DNA of 47,687 bases from Desulfobacca sp. (lineage in GTDB: Bacteria > Desulfobacterota > Desulfobaccia > Desulfobaccales > Desulfobaccaceae), in NCBI GenBank assembly GCA_020725545.1, contig DYEV01000031.1, positions 1 to 47,687 of the forward strand, read 5' to 3'. A model generated the notes under the pieces. It saw nothing but the letters and a program-made list of their open reading frames with translations, made no database searches and was not told the DNA's origin. The position numbers and the translations under genes are program-made. Shown one piece after another: positions 24,436-34,230 of this stretch. The first letter of the stretch is position 1, and the number at the start of each line of letters is the position of its first letter.

Positions 24436-25635
24436 TCAACTCCGATAGTCCGCATTAATATGAACATATTCGGCGGTCAGATCGCAGGTCAGATAGTAAT
24501 CAGTGAAGGTGCCCATATGCAGATCGAGGCGCAGATCAAAGCTGCCGGTAGCCATGAGGGCCTGGGCAGCCTGTTCCGCCGCAACACCGAGACCCAATCC
24601 TTGGCTGACCACCTGATGCGGACCGAAGAAAATGTCCACTTTCTGCGGGGCCATTTTGATCCCGGCCCTTCCTAACGCTGCCATAATGCGGCCCCAGTTG
24701 GCGTCGTTGCCGGCCACGGCGGTTTTCACCAAGGGCGACAAGGCCACGGTCCGGGCCGCCAACAGGGCTTGTCGGGGCGTGGCGGCGCCGGTGACGATCA
24801 CCTTAAAGACATGTGCGGCCCCTTCGCCATCCCGGACGACCTGGGTCGCCAGATCGGCCATGACCGAGGTCAGGAGGGCAGCAAACAGCTTCCCGGCCGG
24901 AGAGGAGACGTCCGAGATCGGGAAGTGGCCGGCCGCACCGCTGGCCAACACCAGGACGCAGTCATTGGTACTGGTGTCGCCGTCCACCGTGATGCGGTTG
25001 AAGCTGCTGGCCAGCCCCTGTCTGAGAGCAGTCTTCAGGGCCGGGGCGGTAATGTTGACATCGGTGAGGAGGAAGACCAACATGGTGGCCAAGTTGGGGT
25101 GGATCATGCCGGCCCCTTTGGCAATTCCGGCCACAGTAATGGGCAGGCCATCGATCATACCTTTGGCCACGCCAGTCTTGGGAAAGGTATCGGTAGTCAT
25201 AATTGCCGCAGCCACGTCAGCGAGGCCTTCCGGCCGCAGCCGGTCTATCAGAGCGGGGATGGCCGCCTGCATCCGGTCCACGGGTAGCGGTTGGCCGATA
25301 ACGCCGGTGGATGCGGGCAGGACCCGTCCCGGCGGCACCCCCAAAAGATTGGCAACCCTGGCGGTGGTGTCAGTCGCGGCGGCCAGACCGGCGTCGCCGG
25401 TGCAGGCGTTGGCGTTGCCGCTGTTCACCAAAATGGCCTGGGCCTGGCCCCGGCGGAGCCGCCGTTGACAGAGGAGGACCGGCGCGGCTTTCACTCTGTT
25501 GGTCGTAAAGACTCCGGCGGCCACCGCCGGCGCCGCCGCCACGATCAGGCCGAGATCAGGTCGCCCGGGTTTCTTAATGGCGGCTTCAACGGCCGCGGCC
25601 CGAAAACCGGGCACAGAAAGCTGGGAGGTGGTCAT
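24436..25635 (-). CDS. argJ: Bifunctional ornithine acetyltransferase / N-acetylglutamate synthase
   Basis: About 399 aa. ArgJ recycles the acetyl group in arginine biosynthesis and is made as a precursor that cleaves itself before a Thr nucleophile; the site is seen as GMIHPNLATMLVF. Other motifs are FTTNRVKAAPV, NSGNANACTG and DGDTSTNDCV. ATG 25635 (AAAGG upstream) matches the family start; the open frame before it is not homologous. sfsA lies 126 nt upstream on the same strand. Confidence 0.96.
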   Translation of the reverse strand: MTTSQLSVPGFRAAAVEAAIKKPGRPDLGLIVAAAPAVAAGVFTTNRVKAAPVLLCQRRLRRGQAQAILVNSGNANACTGDAGLAAATDTTARVANLLGVPPGRVLPASTGVIGQPLPVDRMQAAIPALIDRLRPEGLADVAAAIMTTDTFPKTGVAKGMIDGLPITVAGIAKGAGMIHPNLATMLVFLLTDVNITAPALKTALRQGLASSFNRITVDGDTSTNDCVLVLASGAAGHFPISDVSSPAGKLFAALLTSVMADLATQVVRDGEGAAHVFKVIVTGAATPRQALLAARTVALSPLVKTAVAGNDANWGRIMAALGRAGIKMAPQKVDIFFGPHQVVSQGLGLGVAAEQAAQALMATGSFDLRLDLHMGTFTDYYLTCDLTAEYVHINADYRS

Positions 25636-25761
25636 AGAGTTATACCTTTCGCAGACGGGCCGGTAAGAGGTAAAGGGTGAAATGGATGGGATAGCCGCAA
25701 GCTCAGGCCTGGCTTGTTCCGAATGCTGCTTAAAAATTTTTCCCTTACTCGGCAACCGGAC

Positions 25762-26499
25762 TTAGTGTCTTCTATTATGACTCTCGGCCCAAGTTAAGGC
25801 AACGGGGATTGTTCCGGAGAGAGTGATTTGGGGAGGCTCGATAATGGTAGTCAAGGCCAGAAGTTTCACGCCGGCCCGGGCGACCTTGGCTAATTCCTGA
25901 GCATAAGCCGGATCCACCTGCTGGGCAGGGGCCATGAGCCGGGCATCCTGGCGCTGCACCACAAAGATATTCCAGGCGGTATGGCCCTGTCTGACCAAGG
26001 CGGCCAATTCCTGGAGGTGGCGGCGCCCCCGGCTGGTAACGCCGTCGGGAAAGAGGGCTACGCCGGCTTCAACCCAGGTAATGCTCTTGACTTCGATGAA
26101 ATGGAGCTGCCCCGCCTGTTCCACCACAAAATCCAGACGGCCCCCGTGGGGCAGGGTCACTTCCCGGCGCATCTGCAAGGGTGGCGCCAGACCCGGCAAC
26201 CCCGGCCCAAGCAGCGCCGCGGCCAGCAGCCGGTTGGGGGCCGTGGTGTCCACGGACACCCAACTGCCGTTCACTCGGCAAAAGCGCCAGGTGTAGGCCG
26301 TTTTCCGCCCCGGCCGACCGTCCGCGGTGAGCACCACCTCCATGCCGGGAAATAGACAACCGGTCAAGGCCCCGGAGTTGGGCACATGCACCCAGGTGCG
26401 GCTGCCGTCGGGCAAGTCCACTTCCGCCAGGAAGCGTTTTTCCCGGCGGCGGAAACGGGCGTGCACCAAAGGCGCCTCAAAACAGATGGCGGGCGGCAT
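25762..26499 (-). CDS. sfsA: SfsA-family protein
   Basis: 245 aa. It shows the family hallmarks VHVPNSGALTGCL, FVVEQAGQLHFIEVKS (PD-(D/E)xK-like core) and ALFPDGVTSRGRRHLQEL. SfsA was named for a role in maltose metabolism and has nuclease-like features; its function is not settled. It is upstream of argJ on the same strand. Confidence 0.92.
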   Translation of the reverse strand: MPPAICFEAPLVHARFRRREKRFLAEVDLPDGSRTWVHVPNSGALTGCLFPGMEVVLTADGRPGRKTAYTWRFCRVNGSWVSVDTTAPNRLLAAALLGPGLPGLAPPLQMRREVTLPHGGRLDFVVEQAGQLHFIEVKSITWVEAGVALFPDGVTSRGRRHLQELAALVRQGHTAWNIFVVQRQDARLMAPAQQVDPAYAQELAKVARAGVKLLALTTIIEPPQITLSGTIPVALTWAESHNRRH

Positions 26500-26527
26500 G
26501 GCAGGGGACTTTTCGTAGTTCGAAGTT

Positions 26528-26600
26528 CATCTTGTCATCCTGGGCGCGGCAAAGAATCTAAGATTCTTCGGTCGGTCGCTCCCTCAGAATGATCAAGATG
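26528..26600. repeat. Palindromic dispersed repeat (MITE/REP-like)
   Basis: The outer arms CATCTTG-TCATCCTGGG (26528-26544) and CCCTCAGAATGATCAAGATG (26581-26600) are near-perfect inverted repeats, and AAGAATCT/AGATTCTT forms an inner stem. The general pattern (TGTCATCCTGAG...CTCAGAATGACA) resembles non-coding repeats seen in many environmental bacterial genomes. It has no ORF. Confidence 0.6.
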
Positions 26601-26698
26601 GGCCACCTTGAGATAAATTTGCCGCGCTCCGTGCTGCCTGTAGAAACTTTACCTGACATTACTGCTTATCGCCCATTCCTAAGGACTTTTTTTCTCAC

Positions 26699-27895
26699 TC
26701 AGGTTTCCTCGCCGGCCGCCTCCCGCACCAGCCGATAAACTTCCAATAAAGGCAGGTTATGCTCCTTGGCCAAGGCCCGGCAGGCCTCGTATTCGGGGAG
26801 GAGGCGCCGCCGGCCGCGGATGTCGGCAACCTTGACCTGAAGGGGGCCAAAAGGGGTGGCGATGCTCTCCTGCCAACGGTTGACAGCCACTCGGTCCATT
26901 TCTTGCAGGCGGACACCCAGGGTGGTGGATTCAGTGAAAAGGGTCTCCAGGATGGCGTCCCGGCAGTAAAGGGGGGCGACAATGGTCAGGCCCACACCCG
27001 GGCGGTTTTTTTTCATCTGCAGGGGACAGTAAGCCACGTCCAGGGCGCCGGCCTGAAAGAGGCTTTCCATGAGGTGCTCAAACCATTCCGGCAGCATGTC
27101 GTCCAAATGGGTTTCCAGGACCAGGATGCGTTCGCGCCGGCCCAATGGGAGGGTAAGGCGCCCCAGGATCAGGCGCAGGAGGTTGGGTTGGTCAGGGAGA
27201 TCCCGATCACCGGCTCCGTAGCCCACCTTTTCCAGGGTAAAGGGGGGTAGGGGGGTGAATTGCGCCCCCAGACCCCGGAGGATGGCGGCACCCGTAGGGG
27301 TGACCAATTCCGCCGGGAGCTCAGTCCCGTAGAGCGGCGCCCCCGCCAGGAGCAGGGCCGTAGCCGGGGCTGGATTGGGGAGGAGGCCGTGGGCCGAGGC
27401 AATGATGCCGCGGCCGCAGGGCAGGGGGGAGGCGTAGACCTGGGTGATGCCCAACAGGTGGCAGCCCAGGGCTGTGCCCACCAGGTCCAGGATAGAGTCT
27501 ACGGCGCCGACCTCATGGAAATGGACCTCTTCCATAGCCACCTGGTGCACCTGGGCTTCGGCCTCGGCCAGCAGGCGAAACATGGTGCTGCTCAGTTCCT
27601 GCACCGGCGGCGGTAGCGGCGCTTGCTCAATGAGGCGCAGGATGTCCCGAGACGTCCGCGGGGGTTGGGGCGCCGTGAGGGTAAATTTCACCTTGGTGCC
27701 TGCGAGGAAATGTTTTTTCACCTTCTCAGCGCGGGCAGTGTAGCCCCTTAAGTCCAATTGGGCCAAACCCTGCCACAGCGCCTCCGGGTCAAGGCCCAGG
27801 TCAATGAGGGCGCCGAGGGTCATATCGCCGCTCAGACCGGAAAAGCAGTCAAAATAGAGGAGACGCTCAGTTTGCGGCGCCGCTGTGGTCGACAT
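26699..27895 (-). CDS. larC: LarC, nickel insertion protein for the nickel-pincer nucleotide cofactor
   Basis: About 398 aa. LarC (DUF111) uses CTP to insert nickel into the pincer nucleotide used by LarA-type racemases. Motifs are LLYFDCFSGLSGDMTLGALI and AMEEVHFHEVGAVDSILDLVG in the N-terminal half, and LETHLDDMLPEWFEHLME and KKNRPGVGLTIVAP in the C-terminal half. It is a single frame, unlike the L. plantarum gene that needs a frameshift. It overlaps the preceding CNNM gene by 29 nt. No larA, larB or larE is in the window. Confidence 0.93.
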   Translation of the reverse strand: MSTTAAPQTERLLYFDCFSGLSGDMTLGALIDLGLDPEALWQGLAQLDLRGYTARAEKVKKHFLAGTKVKFTLTAPQPPRTSRDILRLIEQAPLPPPVQELSSTMFRLLAEAEAQVHQVAMEEVHFHEVGAVDSILDLVGTALGCHLLGITQVYASPLPCGRGIIASAHGLLPNPAPATALLLAGAPLYGTELPAELVTPTGAAILRGLGAQFTPLPPFTLEKVGYGAGDRDLPDQPNLLRLILGRLTLPLGRRERILVLETHLDDMLPEWFEHLMESLFQAGALDVAYCPLQMKKNRPGVGLTIVAPLYCRDAILETLFTESTTLGVRLQEMDRVAVNRWQESIATPFGPLQVKVADIRGRRRLLPEYEACRALAKEHNLPLLEVYRLVREAAGEET

Positions 27896-29120
27896 GGATT
27901 TCCACCTCTTTGATGGCTCGCAGATCGGCATGGCGGATGATAAAGAGCAGGTGGCGATAGCGGATGTGTTCGCCGACCCGCGGGATATCGCCCACCTGTT
28001 GAATGAGAAAGCCGCCCAGGGTGGTATAGTTCCCCGGGGGCAGATGCAACTGCAGGTTTTCGTTCAGGGCCTCAATTTCCATGCGGGCATTCACCAAATA
28101 GACGCCTTCCCGGACCTGTTTGTATTGATTGACCTCCCGATTAAACTCGTCGGCAATTTCGCCCACAACCTCTTCCAGCAGATCTTCCAGGGTCACGATT
28201 CCCACGGCGCCGCCGTATTCGTCCACAACGACGGCCAGATGGATGCCTTGTTGTTGCATCTCCAGGAGGAGGTGGTCGGCCCGTTTCGTCGCCGGAATGT
28301 AGCGAACCGGATGGATAAATTTTTCGATGGGTTGACTGAGTTGCTCTGTACCCAGGAGATCGAAACTATGCAGAACGCCGATGATGTTGTCGATGCGCCG
28401 CCGGTACACAGGGAGCCGGGAGAAGTGGCTGCGGCGGAATTCGGCCAAGGCCTGGGAGACCAGATAGGTTTCGGGCACGGCCACCACTTCGATGAGGGGG
28501 ATCATGGCATCCCGGACCAAGGTCTGACTGAAGTGGAGGATCCGCTGGATAATCATGCGCTCTTCGGTTTCCAAGTCAACCTCGGCCCCCCCGGCTTTCA
28601 CCACCAACTGCAGTTCCTCCCGGGTGACAAAAGGCACCAGGCTGGTACCCCGGGAGCCGGTCAGGCGCAGGGCCTGACGACTCAAAAAGGCAAAGATCCA
28701 GGTGACGGGGGCCAGGACCCAGGAGGCCAGCCAGATGGCAAAACTCACCCGCCGGACGGTTCGCCTGGGCCGCAGCCGGCCGATGGATTTGGGCAGGATC
28801 TCGGCAAACAAGATGATGATGGGCGGCAGCAGGACCATAGCCGCTGCCTCTCCCCTCGGGCCATACAGATCAATGAGGAGGGCGGAGACTAGGACGGTAT
28901 TCACCGTTTCCGCCAGATTCGAGCCTAATAAGGTCGTGGCAAACAATTTTTCGGGAAAGAGGAGCAATTTGGTGGCCCACTGGGCCCGCCGGTCACCCTT
29001 GTCAGCTTCGTGCTGCAATTCCCGGTGGTCTGCGGAGACCAAGGCGATTTCAGAGCAGGTAAAGAAACCCTCCAAGGCCAACAAGAACAGAAAGAGGAGC
29101 AGGTAAGCGGCAAAGATCAT
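27867..29120 (-). CDS. CNNM/CorC (HlyC-CorC) family membrane transporter, copy 2
   Basis: 417 aa: an N-terminal DUF21/CNNM membrane domain (about residues 1-185, start [20 protein letters not shown]), two CBS motifs ([35 protein letters not shown]) and a C-terminal CorC/HlyC domain ([20 protein letters not shown]). The family is linked to Mg/Co export rather than haemolysis. It overlaps the upstream paralogue by 4 nt and larC by 29 nt. Confidence 0.92.
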   Translation of the reverse strand: MIFAAYLLLFLFLLALEGFFTCSEIALVSADHRELQHEADKGDRRAQWATKLLLFPEKLFATTLLGSNLAETVNTVLVSALLIDLYGPRGEAAAMVLLPPIIILFAEILPKSIGRLRPRRTVRRVSFAIWLASWVLAPVTWIFAFLSRQALRLTGSRGTSLVPFVTREELQLVVKAGGAEVDLETEERMIIQRILHFSQTLVRDAMIPLIEVVAVPETYLVSQALAEFRRSHFSRLPVYRRRIDNIIGVLHSFDLLGTEQLSQPIEKFIHPVRYIPATKRADHLLLEMQQQGIHLAVVVDEYGGAVGIVTLEDLLEEVVGEIADEFNREVNQYKQVREGVYLVNARMEIEALNENLQLHLPPGNYTTLGGFLIQQVGDIPRVGEHIRYRHLLFIIRHADLRAIKEVEIHVDHSGAAN

Positions 29121-30376
29121 CGCTCTTCCAGAGAAATAAGCAGTTCCAGGATGCGGGTGCCTTTCATGTGCATTACTTCAAACCTTAAGCCGTCATAGGC
29201 GATGCTGTCGCCCTCCCGGGGGAGTTCGCCGAAGAGGTTCAGGACCAAGCCACCAACCGTGTCAAAGTCGCCGGCTGGCAGGGTCAGATCCAGGGTGTCG
29301 TTTAGATCTTCCAAAGACATCCAACTCTTGACCAGATAGACGCCGGGGGCCAATTGTTCCATGGGGCGATCGGCAGCCTCAAACTCCTCTTGAAACTCGC
29401 CAAATAGCTCTGCCAGAATGTCTTCCACGGTGATGAGACCGGTTAAACTGCCGTATTCATCCACTACTAAAGCCAGTCGAATCTGACGGGTCTGGAGTTC
29501 CTGCAGCAGGTCAAAAGCATGTTTATTTTCCGGCACATAGTAAGGCGCCCGCAGCAGGTTTTTGATACAGGCCTGTTCACAAGTAGCTTTCAGGGGCAGA
29601 TGCAACAGGTCTTTGGCATGGAGGATGCCGAGAATATCTTCCAGATCGGCGCCATAGATGGGCAGGCGGGAAAAGCGGGCTTTTTTGACGGCCTTGATGA
29701 GATCGGCAGTTGGCATGGTGATGGGCAGGGCAAAGATGTCGGGTCGAGGGACCATGATCTGGCCCACCGTGGTCTCGCCCAGATGCATGAGGTTGATGAT
29801 GAGATCCTTCTCAATGGGGGCGATGAGGCCGCCTTTGTGGCTGTCTTCGACCAGCCGCAGAAAGTCGTCTTCTTGCAGAAGCGGCCCCGTTGCCTTCGAC
29901 CTGATGCCCAACAGGTTCATGATGCCCTTGCTCAGGGAGAGGAGGACAAAGCGAATGGGGGAAAGGATCGGTAGAACCACTGCCAGCGGCGGCGCCAGCA
30001 GACGGGCCCAACGCTCCGGGGAGCGCAACGCCAGGGATTTAGGGATGATTTCGCCGAACAGCAGCAGGGCCGGGGCCATGACCACCATGGCCACCCATTT
30101 CCCCTGAGCCCCCCAAATGGTCAGAGAGATTGACGTGGCCAAAACCGTTGAAACAATGACAGCCACTTCATTGCCGATGATAATGGAGGTTAGGAGCCGT
30201 TGGGGCCGGGACAGGAGACGGTCGATTGTCGCACCGGCTTTGGGATAGCGGGATTTTAATTTCAGGCGTGCCAGGGGGCTGAGAGAAAACAACGAGGTCT
30301 CAGCCGAAGCAAAAAAGCTATAGCAGACCAACAGCAGGGCTAAAGTCAGCCAATATATCCAGAGTGATGTATCCAA
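29117..30376 (-). CDS. CNNM/CorC (HlyC-CorC) family membrane transporter, copy 1
   Basis: 419 aa with the same order as its neighbour: DUF21 membrane domain (FFASAETSLFSLSPLARLK, FGEIIPKSLALRSPE), CBS pair (VGQIMVPRPDIFALP; VVDEYGSLTGLITVEDILAE) and CorC C-terminus (FDTVGGLVLNLFGELPREGD). The frame begins at TTG 30376 with no visible Shine-Dalgarno, directly after the lon terminator hairpin, so the start is uncertain. First gene of CNNM-CNNM-larC. Confidence 0.9.
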   Translation of the reverse strand: MDTSLWIYWLTLALLLVCYSFFASAETSLFSLSPLARLKLKSRYPKAGATIDRLLSRPQRLLTSIIIGNEVAVIVSTVLATSISLTIWGAQGKWVAMVVMAPALLLFGEIIPKSLALRSPERWARLLAPPLAVVLPILSPIRFVLLSLSKGIMNLLGIRSKATGPLLQEDDFLRLVEDSHKGGLIAPIEKDLIINLMHLGETTVGQIMVPRPDIFALPITMPTADLIKAVKKARFSRLPIYGADLEDILGILHAKDLLHLPLKATCEQACIKNLLRAPYYVPENKHAFDLLQELQTRQIRLALVVDEYGSLTGLITVEDILAELFGEFQEEFEAADRPMEQLAPGVYLVKSWMSLEDLNDTLDLTLPAGDFDTVGGLVLNLFGELPREGDSIAYDGLRFEVMHMKGTRILELLISLEER

Positions 30377-30380
30377 GGGT

Positions 30381-30430
30381 ATAAAAGGAGAGTCCTGCCG
30401 TCACTGGCCACAGCGGTCGCCGGACTCTCT
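30381..30430 (-). terminator. Rho-independent terminator downstream of lon
   Basis: On the minus strand GAGAGTCC (30422-30429) pairs perfectly with GGACTCTC (30388-30395). The loop contains a secondary CCG.CTG/CAG.CGG stem, and CCTTTTATA follows. It lies about 100 nt after lon and just before the CNNM operon. Confidence 0.7.
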
Positions 30431-30531
30431 CGAGCGCCAGGTTGCCGCCGGGCCACCCCAATGACTGTATTATATGGCCCGCCAGGGACCGGATGAACAG
30501 GCCCCTGGCGGCTTACTGGGCGATGCCACTT

Positions 30532-32985
30532 TCACGATGGCCTGGAAGTCAATGGTTGCGTGGATTTGCGTCCCAACCGCCGGGGTGCTTTTTGCCCCTC
30601 TTCGGCGCCGGGAGACCGGACCAGGGCCACCTGCAAGACCTCATCCATACTGTGCACCGGGATGAATTTCAACCGGCGTTTGATATGCTTAGGAATTTCG
30701 CTGAGGTCTTTTTTGTTGGCCTCCGGGATAATGACCTTCTTAATCCGCGCCCGGAGGGCGGCCAAAGCCTTTTCTTTCAGGCCGCCGATGGGCAGGACCT
30801 TGCCCCGCAAGGTAATTTCGCCGGTCATGGCCACGTCTTTGCGCACCGGGATTTTGGTCAGAGCCGAGATCAGGGCCGTGGCCATGGTTACGCCGGCCGA
30901 AGGGCCGTCTTTGGGGATGGCACCGGCCGGGACGTGTAGGTGGATATCTAATTTTTCATAAAAATTTTCCGGCAGGTTGAAGATCTGAGACCGAGCCCGG
31001 CTGTAACTCAGGGCGGCCTGGGCCGATTCTTTCATCACTTCCCCCAGGTGGCCGGTAAGGGTCAACTGCCCCTTGCCCCGCATGAGGCTGGCCTCCACGT
31101 GCAGGATCTCGCCGCCGAATTCCGTCCAGGCCAGGCCGGTGGCCACGCCGGTCTCGTCTTTTTCCTGCTCGGCTTCCGGCAGATACCGGGGAGGCCCCAG
31201 GTAGCGGTGCAGATTGGCTCTGGTAATGGTAAAAGGACCTTTCTCCCCTTCGGCAATGCGGCGGGCCACTTTGCGGCACAGACTGCCGATTTCCCGCTCC
31301 AGGTTCCGGAGGCCCGCTTCCTGGGTATAATGGCAGATAAGTTCCCGCAAGGTCGGCGCGGCAATGGTGAGGTCCGCCGGTTTTAAGCCATTTTCCTGCA
31401 ACTGCCTAGGCAGCAGATATTTCTGGGCGATCTCCAGCTTCTCTTCTTCGGTATAGCCGGCCAGCCGGATGATCTCCATGCGGTCCAGCAAGGCCGAGGG
31501 GATGGGGTCGACGATGTTGGCCGTCAGGATGAACATGACCCGGGAAAGATCAAAGGGCACGTTCAGGTAATGGTCGCTGAAAGCGGCATTCTGTTCCGGA
31601 TCCAGGACCTCCAGAAGGGCGGCCGAGGGATCACCCCGGAAATCCTGGCCGATTTTATCGATTTCGTCCATCATAAAGACGGGATTGTTGACGCCGGCGT
31701 TTTTCAGACCCTGGATGATGCGGCCGGGTAGGGCACCGATGTAAGTCCGGCGGTGCCCGCGGATTTCGGCCTCATCCCGCATGCCGCCCAAAGAAATGCG
31801 GGTAAATTTGCGGCCCATAGCCCGGGCGATGGATTTGCCCAGGGAGGTCTTGCCCACGCCCGGCGGTCCCACAAAGCACAGGATGGGGCCTTTCATCTTT
31901 TTATTGAGTTTGCGAACACTGAGATATTCCAGGATCCGGTCTTTCACCTTTTCCAGGTTATAGTGATCGGCATCCAAAACCGCTTTGGCCTCTTTTAACT
32001 CGAGTTTGTCCCGGGTGTGTTTGGACCAGGGCAGTTCCACCAGCCAATCCAGATAAGTTCGGACCATGGTGGCCTCGGCCGCGTCAGGGTGCATCTGCTC
32101 CAGACGGGACAGCTGTAAGACGGCCTCTTCCTCCACGGCTTTGGGCATCCGGGCCTTGGCGATCTTCTGCTGATACTCCTCGATCTCATCGGGGCGCTCG
32201 TCGTAGTCGCCCAACTCTTTTTTGATGGCCCGCAGCTGTTCCCGGAGGAAATATTCCCGCTGGCTGCGGTCGATCTCTTCTTTGGCCTCGGACTGGATCT
32301 TGGCCTGCATGGTGGAGACTTCCAGCTCCCGGCGCAGGTAGTCGTTGATGCGGATGAGGCGGTGCATCGGCTCTTCCTGTTCCAGGATTTCCTGGGCCTC
32401 TTCGATCTTCAGATGCAGATTGGAGGCGATGAGATTGGCCAACCGACCCGGTTCCTCGATAGACTCAAGGATCGAGCTCATTTCCGGGGAGAGGATGCCC
32501 TTGAGCGACAGGATTTTTTCAGTCATCTCCCGGGCATTGCGCATTAAGGCCTCGGCTTCAATGGACAGCTCTTCCAGGACGGGTTCCGGCACCAAGTCCA
32601 GGGTGACGCGCATGAAAGGCCGCTCTTGCAGAAAGGCCAGGATTTTGGCCTTGGACAAGCCTTGCACCAAAATCTTCAAGCGGCCGTCGGGGAGTTTGAG
32701 CATGCGCATGATGAGGCAGACGGTGCCAATGTCATAAACATCCAAAGGCCGGGGATCGTCAATATCGGGGTCCCGTTGGGTGACCAGAAAGAGCAGGCGG
32801 TCTTGGGCCAAAGCCGCTTCGATGGCCAGGATGGAGGATTCCCGTCCCACAAACAGAGGCAGAATCATATTGGGAAAAACGACAATATCTCGGACCGCCA
32901 GGAGGGGCAGCTCTTTGGGAATGGCTATTTCCGGAGATTCATCGTTTTCAGGATCAGAGGAATTTTGTTTATAGGTTTCAGACAT
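30532..32985 (-). CDS. lon: ATP-dependent protease Lon
   Basis: About 817 aa. It has the N-terminal substrate-binding LON domain ([20 protein letters not shown]), a coiled-coil middle, an AAA+ module with Walker [14 protein letters not shown] and Walker [13 protein letters not shown], and the protease domain with catalytic Ser in [11 protein letters not shown] and Lys in [11 protein letters not shown]. It degrades damaged and regulatory proteins in the cytosol. ATG 32985 follows AAGGAG by six bases; the frame is open a little further upstream. No clear heat-shock promoter was found. Confidence 0.97.
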   Translation of the reverse strand: MSETYKQNSSDPENDESPEIAIPKELPLLAVRDIVVFPNMILPLFVGRESSILAIEAALAQDRLLFLVTQRDPDIDDPRPLDVYDIGTVCLIMRMLKLPDGRLKILVQGLSKAKILAFLQERPFMRVTLDLVPEPVLEELSIEAEALMRNAREMTEKILSLKGILSPEMSSILESIEEPGRLANLIASNLHLKIEEAQEILEQEEPMHRLIRINDYLRRELEVSTMQAKIQSEAKEEIDRSQREYFLREQLRAIKKELGDYDERPDEIEEYQQKIAKARMPKAVEEEAVLQLSRLEQMHPDAAEATMVRTYLDWLVELPWSKHTRDKLELKEAKAVLDADHYNLEKVKDRILEYLSVRKLNKKMKGPILCFVGPPGVGKTSLGKSIARAMGRKFTRISLGGMRDEAEIRGHRRTYIGALPGRIIQGLKNAGVNNPVFMMDEIDKIGQDFRGDPSAALLEVLDPEQNAAFSDHYLNVPFDLSRVMFILTANIVDPIPSALLDRMEIIRLAGYTEEEKLEIAQKYLLPRQLQENGLKPADLTIAAPTLRELICHYTQEAGLRNLEREIGSLCRKVARRIAEGEKGPFTITRANLHRYLGPPRYLPEAEQEKDETGVATGLAWTEFGGEILHVEASLMRGKGQLTLTGHLGEVMKESAQAALSYSRARSQIFNLPENFYEKLDIHLHVPAGAIPKDGPSAGVTMATALISALTKIPVRKDVAMTGEITLRGKVLPIGGLKEKALAALRARIKKVIIPEANKKDLSEIPKHIKRRLKFIPVHSMDEVLQVALVRSPGAEEGQKAPRRLGRKSTQPLTSRPS

Positions 32986-33126
32986 TATTACTCCTTGAGG
33001 GGCGACCTCGCAGGATTGGCCAGTCATGCTGTTTTGGGGTATGGTATCAGAAAAACCCGATAAATAACAGCCAAATCAGCTCTGCCGGCGGCAATCCTGC
33101 TAAAAATAGCAATAGTATATATTAAT

Positions 33127-33132
33127 TATAAT
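33127..33132 (+). promoter_or_regulatory. -10 element before the APH-like gene
   Basis: A perfect TATAAT in a very AT-rich stretch between lon and the plus-strand genes. No good -35. It overlaps an in-frame ATG at 33131, which argues against that codon being the true start. Confidence 0.4.
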
Positions 33133-33184
33133 GATAGCCTTGCCTGGGTGCAATGGGGAAAGCCCGGCTCAGGGGGAAATCGAC

Positions 33185-34225
33185 TTGGAAGAAGCGAAAA
33201 TTCAGGTTATAGTTGGAATTATCATGGATTTTCTGACCAGCATGCTCCGGCCCGAGGTGTATCCAAAGCCTACCACCCGGGTGGAATTTCTGCAGACCTA
33301 TATCTCTTATATCTTTCTGACCGATCAGCATGTCTACAAGGTCAAGAAGCCGGTCAACTTCGGTTACCTGGATTTTTCCACGCTGCGGAAACGACATTAC
33401 TATTTACAGCAGGAACTGGTCCTGAACCGCCGCCTGGCGCCGGAAATGTATTTGGCCGTCCTGCCCATTGCAAAGCGCCACGGCAGCCTCAAGGTCGGCG
33501 GCGCCGGCCAGATTGTAGAATATGCTCTGCAGATGCTCCGCCTGCCCCAACATCTGATGATGGATGAAATCGCCGACCGGCAGGAATTAACCCCCGCGAT
33601 GCTGGCAAGGATCGTGGGGCGCCTGGTGCCCTTTTACCAGGAGGCCGCCACCGGCGGCCGAATTAATAAATTCGGCCATATCTCGGTGATCCGCTTCAAT
33701 CATGAGGAGAATTTTAAGCAGATTGAACCGTTCGTCGGCTCGCTCTTGTCAAGTCAGGTTTTCCGCGATATGGTATGGTATGCTGAGACGTTTTTGCGGG
33801 AACAGTCCGACCTCTTTGCCGAGCGCCTCAAAAGCGGCAAGATCAGGGATTGCCACGGCGATTTGCACATGAAAAACATCTGTCTGGCCGATGGCGTCTA
33901 CATCTTTGATTGCATTGAATTTAATCCCCGCTTTCGCTACAGTGATGTGGCCGCCGATATCGCCTTTCTGGCCATGGATCTGGATTTTCACGGCTACGCT
34001 GACTTGAGCCGGTTTTTTTGTCAAAGCTTTGCGGATCAGGCCGCTGATTCCGATCTCCTGCACTTGCTGCCGTTTTATAAAAGCTATCGGGCTGTGGTGC
34101 GGGGCAAGATCAATGCCTTGGCCAGTCAGGCCGTGGATCTAACCCAAGGCGAACGGCATCAGGCCGCGGCCCTGGCCCGGCGTTATTTTGAGCTGGCCTG
34201 GCAATACAGTCAGGAAGGCAGGTAA
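33185..34225 (+). CDS. Aminoglycoside-phosphotransferase-like (COG2187-type) kinase
   Basis: About 346 aa. The kinase-like catalytic signature is CHGDLHMKNICL, followed by the metal-binding FDCIEFNPRFRYSDVAADI. The N-terminal region has TYISYIFLTDQHVYKVKKPV. The substrate is unknown; this type is usually fused to a P-loop kinase, which here is the next gene. TTG 33185 has GGGGGA seven bases upstream; ATG 33224 is an alternative. Confidence 0.8.
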   Translation: MEEAKIQVIVGIIMDFLTSMLRPEVYPKPTTRVEFLQTYISYIFLTDQHVYKVKKPVNFGYLDFSTLRKRHYYLQQELVLNRRLAPEMYLAVLPIAKRHGSLKVGGAGQIVEYALQMLRLPQHLMMDEIADRQELTPAMLARIVGRLVPFYQEAATGGRINKFGHISVIRFNHEENFKQIEPFVGSLLSSQVFRDMVWYAETFLREQSDLFAERLKSGKIRDCHGDLHMKNICLADGVYIFDCIEFNPRFRYSDVAADIAFLAMDLDFHGYADLSRFFCQSFADQAADSDLLHLLPFYKSYRAVVRGKINALASQAVDLTQGERHQAAALARRYFELAWQYSQEGR

Positions 34226-34230
34226 CCCCT

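Noticed and set aside
26699-27895. Programmed frameshift in larC as in Lactiplantibacillus
   Set aside because: Both the N- and C-terminal LarC halves are in one continuous frame here.
29117-30376. Haemolysin toxin genes
   Set aside because: The family name is historical. The DUF21-CBS-CorC layout indicates metal transport, not toxin activity.
33185-34225. Antibiotic-resistance aminoglycoside phosphotransferase
   Set aside because: It has the kinase-like fold, but belongs to the COG2187-type group paired with a P-loop kinase; nothing points to drug resistance.
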